DNA of 10,639 nt from positions 1 to 10,639 of the forward strand of contig JAPLYY010000036.1 of assembly GCA_026395315.1 (NCBI GenBank). The letters run 5' to 3'. This document shows positions 5,127 to 10,563 of the stretch, piece by piece; position 1 is the first letter of the stretch; each line of letters starts with the position of its first letter. The notes under the pieces were generated by a model. It was not told the origin of the DNA. It was given only the letters and a program-made list of their open reading frames with translations, and did no database searches. The translations under genes were made by a program, and so were the position numbers. The DNA comes from Candidatus Shapirobacteria bacterium. Lineage in GTDB: Bacteria; Patescibacteriota; Microgenomatia; UBA12405.

Positions 5127-6149
5127 AACAAAATGTCTATTTAGACTATGCGGCGACAACTCCAGTTGATCCAAGAGTGGTAAAGGCGATGTTGCCTTAT
5201 TTTGGGAAATATATTGGGAATACGATGTCGTTACACCACCAAGGAACGGAGGCGGCTAGGGCAGTGGAAAAAGTCCGGGAAATCGTAGCTAAAGCTTTAA
5301 ATGCTGTTCCGGACGAAATTGTGTTTACCGGATCAGCGACAGAAAGTAATAATTTGGCATTGAAAGGATTGGCCGAGGCCAATCCAGCTAAGAAAAAAAT
5401 AATAATTTCGGGGATTGAGCATGATTGTGTGGAGAAGAGTGCCAGGTGGTTGGGATTGAGAGGTTATAAAATAGTTCGGATTGGAGTGGACAAAGAAGGA
5501 ATGATAAACTGGGATAATTTAAAAAAAGAAGTTGATAGTGACACTTTGTTGGTGTCAATTATTCATGGCAATAATGAAGTGGGGACGATTCAGGATTTGA
5601 AAAAAATCGGAGAATTATGTTCTAAGAATGGGGTTTATTTTCACACCGATGCCTCGCAGAGTTTTGGTAAAGAAGAAATTGATGTGGGGGTGATGAAAAT
5701 TGATCTGTTAACCGCTTCGTCTCATAAAATTTATGGTCCAAAGGGAGCAGCGGTATTGTATGTGCGAAACGGAATTAAAATTAATCCAATTTTACACGGT
5801 GGCGGACATGAAGGCGGGTTAAGATCGTCAACGGTGAACGTACCGGCGATTGTAGGGATGGGAAAAGCAGAACAATGTTAATGTATCTTTTAGCAGAGTG
5901 GAGGGAGAATCGATGCTGTTAGAACTAGATGCCAAGGGGATAATGTGTTCAACCGGATCGGCCTGTTCATCTTCCAGCCTAGAACCAAGCCAGGTATTAT
6001 TGGCAATGGGGTTGACAGCGCCGGAGGCGCATGGATCTTTACGTTTCAGTTTGGGGCGATGGACAACCGATAAAGATATAAATTATGTGTTATCAGTTTT
6101 ACCAACAGTGGTGAAAAAGATGAGAAAAATTTCACCGTACAAAATATGA
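5123..6149 (+). pseudogene. nifS: Cysteine desulfurase (NifS/IscS family) broken by internal deletion and frameshift
   Basis: Frame 1 (5123-5881, 252 residues) holds the PLP half: AATTPVDPRV, GSATESNN, His100, HGNNEVGT, HTDASQS with Asp176, and SSHKIYGPKG with the PLP lysine at 202, then VNVPAIVGMGKAE and an immediate stop. Frame 2 is shifted by one base: it resumes with NVNVSFSRVEGES (from 5874) and runs to 6149, with GSACSSSSLEPSQVLLAMGL containing the catalytic Cys. The joint skips roughly 45 residues that lie between GMGKA and NVSF in E. coli IscS as I recall it. The family makes persulfide from cysteine for Fe-S assembly. As written neither half can be active alone. The gene is ATGA-coupled to nifU, and apart from the joint every motif is well kept, so the lesion is recent, strain-specific or an assembly error. 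The second frame has GTG at 5898 as its only possible separate start. Confidence 0.85.
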
Positions 6150-6589
6150 GAGGACAATTTAATTATTCCAAGAAAGTTTTAAAACATTTTAGAAACCCTC
6201 ACAACTTGGGGAGTATTAAACAACCGGATGGGGTAGGTGAGGTGGGAAATATGGCTTGTGGTGATGTGATGAAACTGTATATTAAGGTGGAAGGAAATAA
6301 CATCAGTGAGATAAAATTTGAAACTTATGGTTGCGCAGCGGCAATTGCTACCAGTTCGGTGATTACCGATTTGGTAAAAGGAAAAACAATTAATGAGGCT
6401 TTGGAAATGACCAACAAATCGGTAATTGATTCACTGGACGGATTGCCACCAATAAAAATTCATTGTTCACTGCTATCGGTAGACGCGTTAAATGAAGCAA
6501 TTTATAATTATTTAGTAAAGAATAAAAAAGAAATTCCGGAAATATTGGCGGCGAGACACAAAAGAATCGAGGTTTTACATAAACATTGA
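6146..6589 (+). CDS. nifU: Fe-S cluster scaffold protein, NifU/IscU N-terminal type
   Basis: A 147-residue protein matching the IscU/NifU scaffold fold across its whole length. It starts with YSKKVLKHFRNPHNLGSI and carries the three cluster ligands: Cys38 in MACGDVM with Asp40, Cys63 in TYGCAAAIATSS, and Cys106 in KIHCSLL. The GLPPIKIHCS stretch is standard. It receives sulfur from a cysteine desulfurase and assembles 2Fe-2S clusters in the cytoplasm. Its ATG overlaps the nifS stop (ATGA), so translation is coupled to the second half of nifS. The gene looks fully intact although its partner is broken. The C-terminal 25 residues are a charged tail; no Nfu-type domain is fused. No terminator hairpin with a T-run follows. 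Confidence 0.95.
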   Translation: MRGQFNYSKKVLKHFRNPHNLGSIKQPDGVGEVGNMACGDVMKLYIKVEGNNISEIKFETYGCAAAIATSSVITDLVKGKTINEALEMTNKSVIDSLDGLPPIKIHCSLLSVDALNEAIYNYLVKNKKEIPEILAARHKRIEVLHKH

Positions 6590-6819
6590 TTTTAATCTAA
6601 AGTTAGATTTGTACTAGGATTGGGATTAAAAGTAATTAAAGAACAACAAAGTAGTTCATACAGTTACTTAATTACCGAACCAAAAAGGCGAACCTTTGAA
6701 TGAAACTGACGTGGGTTTTCTGAGAATAATAATAGCAATTGTACCCAATGTTGTAGAAAACAGAGAATCACCGGATGCGGCAAAAGATATAGGGGATTTT
6801 TAAAGAAGAATAAAGATAA
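6590..6819 (+). other. 230-nt region with a possible frameshifted small gene
   Basis: No intact gene. Two overlapping open stretches, 6596-6703 and 6672-6803, would read as one chain of about 65 residues (containing VIKEQQSSSYSYLITEPK, then NETDVGFLRIIIAIVPN) if one base were removed from the A5 run at 6682-6686. That chain has a protein-like mix of residues but no recognised family and no clear start. A 7-nt inverted repeat, AATCTAA-AG-TTAGATT, sits at 6594-6609 just after the nifU stop; the spacer is too short for a good hairpin, so it is a better operator-like dyad than a terminator. Confidence 0.25.
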
Positions 6820-7233
6820 TTGAATGAACTTGAAATTAAATTCGGACTAAGTTATGGTAATATACGTCTTAATATGTTTTACGTATCAACATGTGAAGGT
6901 TGTCAACGGGAATTTGTTGGACCGGATAGTGAAGGGTTGATTATTCATGAGTATGAACATTATGTTAATAGTTACAATGACAGTAACGGAGATATCCGAC
7001 ACACATGTTGCAGGTATTCGATAATCATGGAAGAAGACGGATGCAGTGTTAGGTCAAATCCGTCTTATCGTTGTTATAACGATTGGAAATTAATGAGGAG
7101 TGGAACTGCCAGACATGTTGGTGATGATGGAAATTTAGAGAATGGGCAGGTGGGGAAGTGGATTAATGTGCCGGAAGATTTAATCAGAAGGTTTGCCGAT
7201 AAAAAACAGAGGCTGATAAAAAGATACGGATAA
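6820..7233 (+). CDS. Hypothetical Cys/His-rich protein, possibly metal-binding
   Basis: A 137-residue soluble protein that I do not recognise. The frame can open at TTG 6820, or at ATG 6874 (residue 19), which begins MFYVSTCEGC; the latter would keep all notable residues. CEGC (Cys25, Cys28), His43 and His47 in IHEYEH, HTCC (61-64), Cys75 and Cys85 could bind one or two metal ions, such as zinc. A Trp/Asn-rich middle and a basic C-terminal helix (DLIRRFADKKQRLIKRY) follow. There is no signal peptide or membrane helix. No Shine-Dalgarno sequence supports either start. It follows the degenerate 230-nt region and ends 5 nt before tRNA-Thr(UGU), which is on the other strand. The stop-free length and residue mix support a real gene. 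Confidence 0.6.
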   Translation: MNELEIKFGLSYGNIRLNMFYVSTCEGCQREFVGPDSEGLIIHEYEHYVNSYNDSNGDIRHTCCRYSIIMEEDGCSVRSNPSYRCYNDWKLMRSGTARHVGDDGNLENGQVGKWINVPEDLIRRFADKKQRLIKRYG

Positions 7234-7238
7234 TCCTG

Positions 7239-7311
7239 AGCCTGAGGCGGGATTCGGACTCGCGACTTCATCTTTACAAAAGATGCGCTCTACCAACTGA
7301 GCTACTCAGGC
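7239..7311 (-). tRNA. tRNA-Thr(UGU) with an atypical T-arm
   Basis: Minus-strand cloverleaf of 73 nt. Acceptor GCCTGAG/CTCAGGC with T discriminator, D-arm TAGCTCAGTTGGTAGAGC, anticodon stem CATCT/AGATG around loop TTTGTAA (anticodon TGT). The T-arm is GCGAG-TCCGAAT-CCCGC: position 55, almost always T, is C, and the stem has an A-C mismatch. CCA is not encoded. Confidence 0.9.
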
Positions 7312-7318
7312 GATCATG

Positions 7319-7329
7319 TATTATAGAAT
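7319..7329. promoter_or_regulatory. Overlapping divergent -10 boxes for tRNA-Thr(UGU) and the glycosyltransferase
   Basis: On the minus strand TATAAT (7325 down to 7320) lies 8 nt before the tRNA 5' end. On the plus strand TATTAT (7319-7324) or TAGAAT (7324-7329) lies 8-13 nt before the ATG at 7338, giving an extremely short leader. The two promoters share bases, so their use should be mutually exclusive. Confidence 0.4.
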
Positions 7330-7337
7330 AGATAGGT

Positions 7338-8477
7338 ATGAAAAAGAAAATTTTAGTTTTGACGGACACTTTACCCTGGGGACACCGGTCGATTGCCAAG
7401 GCGATATATGGTTACTTAAAAACCAAAGAAAAAGAAAATAATTGGCAAGTTGATTATGCTGAAGTTAAGGCGGATACTGGGATCGGTGGGGATTTGTACA
7501 CTTTGGCATATCGATATTTGCCGGCGAGTAATATGTTGGCTCATAAATTAATGTTAAATGAACAATTACGGGAGGTGGTGGCCAAACTATCAGATATAAA
7601 TTTACCGAATTTACAAAAGACGGTTAACCGATTTAAACCGGATTTGGTGATTTGTTGTTACTTTTATCACAGCCATTCTTTAGCCGGTTGGAAAAAGAAA
7701 GACGCCAGGGCCAATTTTAAATTATGGACGGTGGTAGCTGACCCGTGGACCATTAATCCGGTGTCGTATGTGGAGGGGGCAGATTTACATTTGGTCTATG
7801 ACGATTATGCGGTAAGGCAGGGAGTTTTGATTGGGATCGAAAAAGAGAAAATATTAAAAACCGGTTGGTGGGTCAGACCGCAAATGTATGAGAAACATAA
7901 CCGGGAAGAAATGAGGAAAAAATTGGGGTTGATTGATGGCCGACCGTTGGTGTTTGTGGGGGGGGGAAGTTTGGGAACGTATTCATTAACCCGGTTGCTA
8001 CCGGTATTGATGATGGTCAAAAAACCGGTGGGGGTAATTTTTAATACCGGAACGGATAAAATGGCTTATAATTTGGTAGAAGAGTACATTCGGATTTTTA
8101 AACGATTGAGACGGAACGATTTGGTGTGGATAAAAAATATGGGTTGGATTGATAATATGGCCGAAGTATTAAGTGCCTGTGATATAGTTTTTGGTAAAGC
8201 CGGACCAAATTTTTTATTTGATGTGGTGGCGGTGGGAAAGCCATTGGTGGCAATTACTCATATCGGCGGACAGGAAGACGGCAATATTGATTTGATTAAA
8301 AAGAAACATCTGGGTTGGGTGAGGGAGAAAGGGACGGAGATGACGGACATGTTTTTGGAATTTTTGGATAATCCGGAGATGGTTAAGAAACTGGAAAAAC
8401 CAATTCAGGAAGAGGCCAGAAATAATCAACGGACAATGAGGGTAGTGGAGAAGAGAATTAAGGAGGAATTAGGGTAA
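7338..8477 (+). CDS. GT28/MurG-like glycosyltransferase (GT-B fold)
   Basis: A 379-residue protein of normal size for the MurG / monogalactosyl-diacylglycerol synthase superfamily. The N-terminal Rossmann half has a Gly-rich loop next to WGHRSIAKAI (14-23), FKPDLVICCYFYHSHS (99-114) and VVADPWTINP (132-141), similar to the acceptor-side motifs of processive lipid glucosyltransferases. The C-terminal half has VFVGGGSLG (206-213), GWIDNMAEVLSACDIVFGKAGPN (269-291) and VVAVGKPLVAITHIGGQEDGN (296-316), which in this family contact the UDP-sugar. It probably transfers a sugar from a UDP-sugar to a lipid at the membrane inner face. Glycolipid synthesis is more likely than MurG itself because the GHRS/DPW pattern fits the diacylglycerol enzymes. 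A run of nine G (7958-7966) encodes the VGGG loop. Confidence 0.85.
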   Translation: MKKKILVLTDTLPWGHRSIAKAIYGYLKTKEKENNWQVDYAEVKADTGIGGDLYTLAYRYLPASNMLAHKLMLNEQLREVVAKLSDINLPNLQKTVNRFKPDLVICCYFYHSHSLAGWKKKDARANFKLWTVVADPWTINPVSYVEGADLHLVYDDYAVRQGVLIGIEKEKILKTGWWVRPQMYEKHNREEMRKKLGLIDGRPLVFVGGGSLGTYSLTRLLPVLMMVKKPVGVIFNTGTDKMAYNLVEEYIRIFKRLRRNDLVWIKNMGWIDNMAEVLSACDIVFGKAGPNFLFDVVAVGKPLVAITHIGGQEDGNIDLIKKKHLGWVREKGTEMTDMFLEFLDNPEMVKKLEKPIQEEARNNQRTMRVVEKRIKEELG

Positions 8478-8479
8478 AG

Positions 8480-8642
8480 TTTATCCCACCGGGAGTATTA
8501 CTTCAATAGCGGCTTTTCCAACAAGGGAAAAGATGGGAAACTGGTCTTGGGAGCAAAGCTCTTTTGACACTCGTCTCCCTAACTGACTAGGGTTAGCTAG
8601 AAAAATCACCCTCTTAAAGATTGCTCCTGGTAGGATGATAAA
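8480..8642. ncRNA. Candidate structured RNA (or MITE-like element) closed by a long terminal helix
   Basis: The whole space between the glycosyltransferase and the Rrf2 gene folds as one unit. TTTATCCC ACCGGGAGTA (8480-8497) pairs with 8622-8642 in about 18 pairs, with two G-T pairs and three bulged bases. Inside are CTTTTCC/GGAAAAG (8513-8519 with 8526-8532, loop 6), GGGAG/CTCCC (8549-8553 with 8575-8579) enclosing CAAAG/TTTTG, and CTAAC/GTTAG (8579-8583 with 8592-8596). No riboswitch, 6S, SRP or tmRNA core was recognised. The 3' strand of the terminal helix overlaps the extended -10 of the Rrf2 gene. The strand cannot be decided from pairing alone. Terminal inverted repeats of a small mobile element would look the same. 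Confidence 0.45.
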
Positions 8643-8644
8643 AT
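8636..8644 (+). promoter_or_regulatory. Extended -10 promoter of the Rrf2 gene
   Basis: TG-A-TAAAAT ends 6 nt before the ATG at 8651, so the expected transcription start is the start codon itself. TTAAAG 19 nt upstream is a poor -35. It lies inside the 3' strand of the terminal helix of the structured element. Confidence 0.5.
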
Positions 8645-8650
8645 TATAAC

Positions 8651-9040
8651 ATGATCACTATACCTAAGAAAGTTGAGTATTCGGTTGTATTTATAGCTTA
8701 TTTGTCGAAAAACAGGCAGGATGTTATATCTTTAACTGAGGCGGCGGAGAAGCTGAATTTACCCTACCGGTTTTTGGGACAATTGGCGGGAAAACTAAAA
8801 CTGGCCGGATTAATTACCAGTAAAGAAGGCAAAACCGGGGGCTATATTTTGAGTAATGATTGGGAAAATAAAAGTTTGTATGATTTAATTGAGGCACTGG
8901 GGGAAAACAAACACTTGGTTAAATGTTTGGGCAGCAATGTTTGCGCCAGAGCGGAAAAATGTCAAATGAGAGGAGTTTGGGGTAGAATAGAGTCCGGTTT
9001 TACTACCGAGCTTAAGAAAATAAAATTAAAAGAATTATGA
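8651..9040 (+). CDS. Rrf2/IscR-family Fe-S-sensing transcriptional regulator
   Basis: A 129-residue winged-helix regulator of Rrf2 type: KVEYSVVFIAYLS (7-19), the recognition region SLTEAAEKLNLPYRFLGQLAGKL (27-49), wing GLITSKEGKTGGYIL (53-67), then SLYDLIEALGE (75-85). Cys92, Cys98 and Cys104 sit at the same numbers as the 2Fe-2S ligands of E. coli IscR; the fourth ligand, His107 there, is Arg107 here, so cluster binding may differ. The family represses Fe-S assembly genes when clusters are plentiful. The gene is ATGA-coupled to the DUF1858 gene and lies 2 kb from nifS-nifU, a likely target. Start choice is firm: the extended -10 lies just upstream and the domain begins at once. Confidence 0.92.
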   Translation: MITIPKKVEYSVVFIAYLSKNRQDVISLTEAAEKLNLPYRFLGQLAGKLKLAGLITSKEGKTGGYILSNDWENKSLYDLIEALGENKHLVKCLGSNVCARAEKCQMRGVWGRIESGFTTELKKIKLKEL

Positions 9041-9279
9041 AGATTACCAAAGATACTAATATTGCAGAATTAACAGAAAAATACCCGGAGATTGGGGAAG
9101 TTTTGGTTAATGATTACGGGTGGCACTGCGTGGGATGTTTTGGAGCGGAGATGGAAAGTATCGCCGACGGGGCGGCAGTCCATGGAATGGGTAAAGCAGA
9201 AACCGAAAAAATGATCAAGACTTTGAACGTGTTAGTGGAGGATATTGAGGCTAATAAGATCAAGTGGTACATCGAATGA
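9037..9279 (+). CDS. DUF1858 / hybrid-cluster-associated redox-disulfide domain protein
   Basis: An 80-residue single-domain protein. ITKDTNIAELTEKYPEIGEVL at the start, WHCVGCFGAEMESI at 29-42 with the CxxC pair Cys31/Cys34, and a later VHGMGKAE are the DUF1858 pattern. Members are small thiol or metal-binding proteins often found near Fe-S and nitric-oxide/hydroxylamine metabolism; the biochemical role is not settled. It starts within the Rrf2 stop codon (ATGA), so the regulator and this protein are made together. That placement suggests a role in Fe-S or redox homeostasis. The last 20 bp overlap the convergent minus-strand gene. Confidence 0.9.
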   Translation: MKITKDTNIAELTEKYPEIGEVLVNDYGWHCVGCFGAEMESIADGAAVHGMGKAETEKMIKTLNVLVEDIEANKIKWYIE

Positions 9280-9610
9280 GAGAGAGAGTTGGGGTAGGAC
9301 GGGTGGAAATAGGAGTGATTATAGGTGGAGGAGGGGTTTCATTGGTGCAGTATTTGGTGATGGCAGTATTAATTTTAGAACAAGGAACACCGGAAAAGTT
9401 GGAGGACGATGTACCGATACAGTAATTAATTTTGGCGTTGAGAATTTGGGTGCAATCAACGGAGCCAACCGGAGCAGTTTCGTAGGCACGGTTTTGAGTG
9501 TTTTGATTTTGTTGAACTAAGAGAACGGCGACCGGAACAGCTAAGACCAATAGAACTATACCTAAGATAAGGGGAATATTAGCTAGACCGTGGTTATATT
9601 CTGAAGTCAT
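9260..9610 (-). CDS. Membrane-anchored surface protein with two Cys-flanked repeats and a Pro-rich tail
   Basis: A 116-residue protein. A short polar N-terminus is followed by one hydrophobic helix at 11-33 and an external domain. That domain holds two copies of a 12-residue motif, CTQILNAKINYC (53-64) and CSKINTAITKYC (77-88), each a possible disulfide-closed helix, then a Pro/Thr tail (PPPPIITPISTRPTPT, from 93). A third copy is in the upstream gene product (47-58 there). I know no named family for it. The start overlaps the upstream stop (TAATG), so the pair is co-translated. The stop lies inside the convergent DUF1858 gene. Location at the cell surface is inferred from the anchor and stalk-like composition. 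Confidence 0.75.
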   Translation of the reverse strand: MTSEYNHGLANIPLILGIVLLVLAVPVAVLLVQQNQNTQNRAYETAPVGSVDCTQILNAKINYCIGTSSSNFSGVPCSKINTAITKYCTNETPPPPIITPISTRPTPTLSLIRCTT

Positions 9611-10536
9611 TAGTTGACAACATTAATTTTTACATAAAGACTGGAACCCCCGTAGTAGATACAATTTGGCGGTGATGTCTGAGTATTACAATTTTTGCCA
9701 TCGGCGTAGAAATATGAATAATATGTACCAACAGTTTTTGGAGGAGTAACATTTACTAAAGTGTTAAATGCTTCCTGACCGGGGTCAATAACCAGAGACG
9801 AAGTGCTGACGGAGTTGTTGGTAATGGTGGCACCATTGTAGGTGTAACTGATGTTGCTACCGGAGGTCCAGAGACTGGTGTAGTAAATTGTATTATCGGT
9901 ACGGTTGGTGCCAATTATAACTGTTTGGTAATAGCAATTTGGGTCAGAAAGTTTACAGGTAATTTCATTGACCGGATTTGAAAGTTTGAGACTGAAGGCA
10001 CCGCTGGCAGTTGGGGTGGGGGTGATAGTGGGAGCTCTGGTGGGAACAGATGACGGAGCACGGGTGGGAGTAACAACGCGAACGGTAGGAACAGGGGACG
10101 GAGCACGGGTGGGAGCTGAGCAGACACTGTGGCTGGAACAAAAGCTGTAGGCCATATTGACGAGATCGTTCATGTTGTAACAAGTTTTGAGGTTGACATC
10201 ACCAACAGTTCCGGGATAATTATCAGCACAGGCGAATTTTAAGTAGTAGCTAGAGATAGAACTATTGTTGCATGATGGACCGTAGGTACCGCCATAATAA
10301 CCACCTCTACAGGCAGTTGTTGGTAGTGGAGTGGGAAGAATTGGAGTGGTGGAACCAACTGAACAATATTGTTTTTGCCAAGAGTTGATAACATCGCAAG
10401 GGACGCTTTTAACGGTAGTATCACCTAAAACCTGGGGTGAACCAGTTTGGGTGATGACCCGGTAGCCCTGGAGGGTAGCTAAGGAGAAAAGAGAAATAAT
10501 CAGTGCCGAAAGTAAAGTTTTACTGGTTTGATTCAT
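9610..10536 (-). CDS. Exported or anchored surface protein with Cys-rich and Pro/Thr-rich regions
   Basis: A 308-residue protein. Hydrophobic segment at 8-24 (signal peptide or anchor), then VLGD at 37-40, the Cys-flanked motif CDVINSWQKQYC at 47-58, a Cys/Gly/Tyr-rich region at 76-139 with seven cysteines, a Pro/Thr linker at 141-178 built from PTRAPS repeats, and a C-terminal beta-rich domain (about 180-308, Tyr/Asn/Thr-rich, four further cysteines) ending in LYVKINVVN. The last domain looks like an Ig-like or CARDB-type surface module, by residue pattern only. A CATTAT hexamer 5 nt before the ATG may be its -10. It is the first gene of a two-gene minus-strand unit. Function unknown; adhesion or cell-surface structure is a guess. 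Confidence 0.75.
   Translation of the reverse strand: MNQTSKTLLSALIISLFSLATLQGYRVITQTGSPQVLGDTTVKSVPCDVINSWQKQYCSVGSTTPILPTPLPTTACRGGYYGGTYGPSCNNSSISSYYLKFACADNYPGTVGDVNLKTCYNMNDLVNMAYSFCSSHSVCSAPTRAPSPVPTVRVVTPTRAPSSVPTRAPTITPTPTASGAFSLKLSNPVNEITCKLSDPNCYYQTVIIGTNRTDNTIYYTSLWTSGSNISYTYNGATITNNSVSTSSLVIDPGQEAFNTLVNVTPPKTVGTYYSYFYADGKNCNTQTSPPNCIYYGGSSLYVKINVVN
10040..10115 (-). repeat. Two 31-bp direct repeats, 45-bp period, in the Pro/Thr linker
   Basis: 10040-10070 and 10085-10115 match except for three bases, and share 19 identical bases (10052-10070 and 10097-10115). The period is 15 codons, so copies can be gained or lost in frame. They encode the PTRAPS-x-VPT repeats of the surface protein. 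Confidence 0.75.
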
Positions 10537-10563
10537 GATTAATAATGGAAGATATCAACCACA

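Noticed and set aside
4977..7311. Region between the two Thr tRNAs as an integrated island
   Set aside because: No integrase, no direct repeat of a tRNA end and no mobile gene were seen; the core genes there (nifS, nifU) are ordinary chromosomal genes.
8461..8466. Perfect AGGAGG as a Shine-Dalgarno sequence
   Set aside because: No start codon follows at a useful distance; it is the Lys-Glu-Glu coding end of the glycosyltransferase.
8551..8565. GAGC-AAA-GCTC-TTTT as an intrinsic terminator of the glycosyltransferase gene
   Set aside because: The stem is only four to five pairs with a short T-run, and the bases fit a larger hairpin of the structured element.
8533..8586. 17-codon frame (MGNWSWEQSSFDTRLPN) as a leader peptide
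   Set aside because: The frame is also open far upstream without a start, has no ribosome binding site, and lies across paired stems of the structured element.
9245..9520. Plus-strand open frame of 91 codons
   Set aside because: Antisense to the membrane-anchored protein, which has a clear membrane helix, repeated Cys motif and TAATG coupling.
9915..10183. Overlapping minus-strand and plus-strand frames in the Pro/Thr linker region
   Set aside because: Low-complexity shadows of the repeat region in the surface protein gene.
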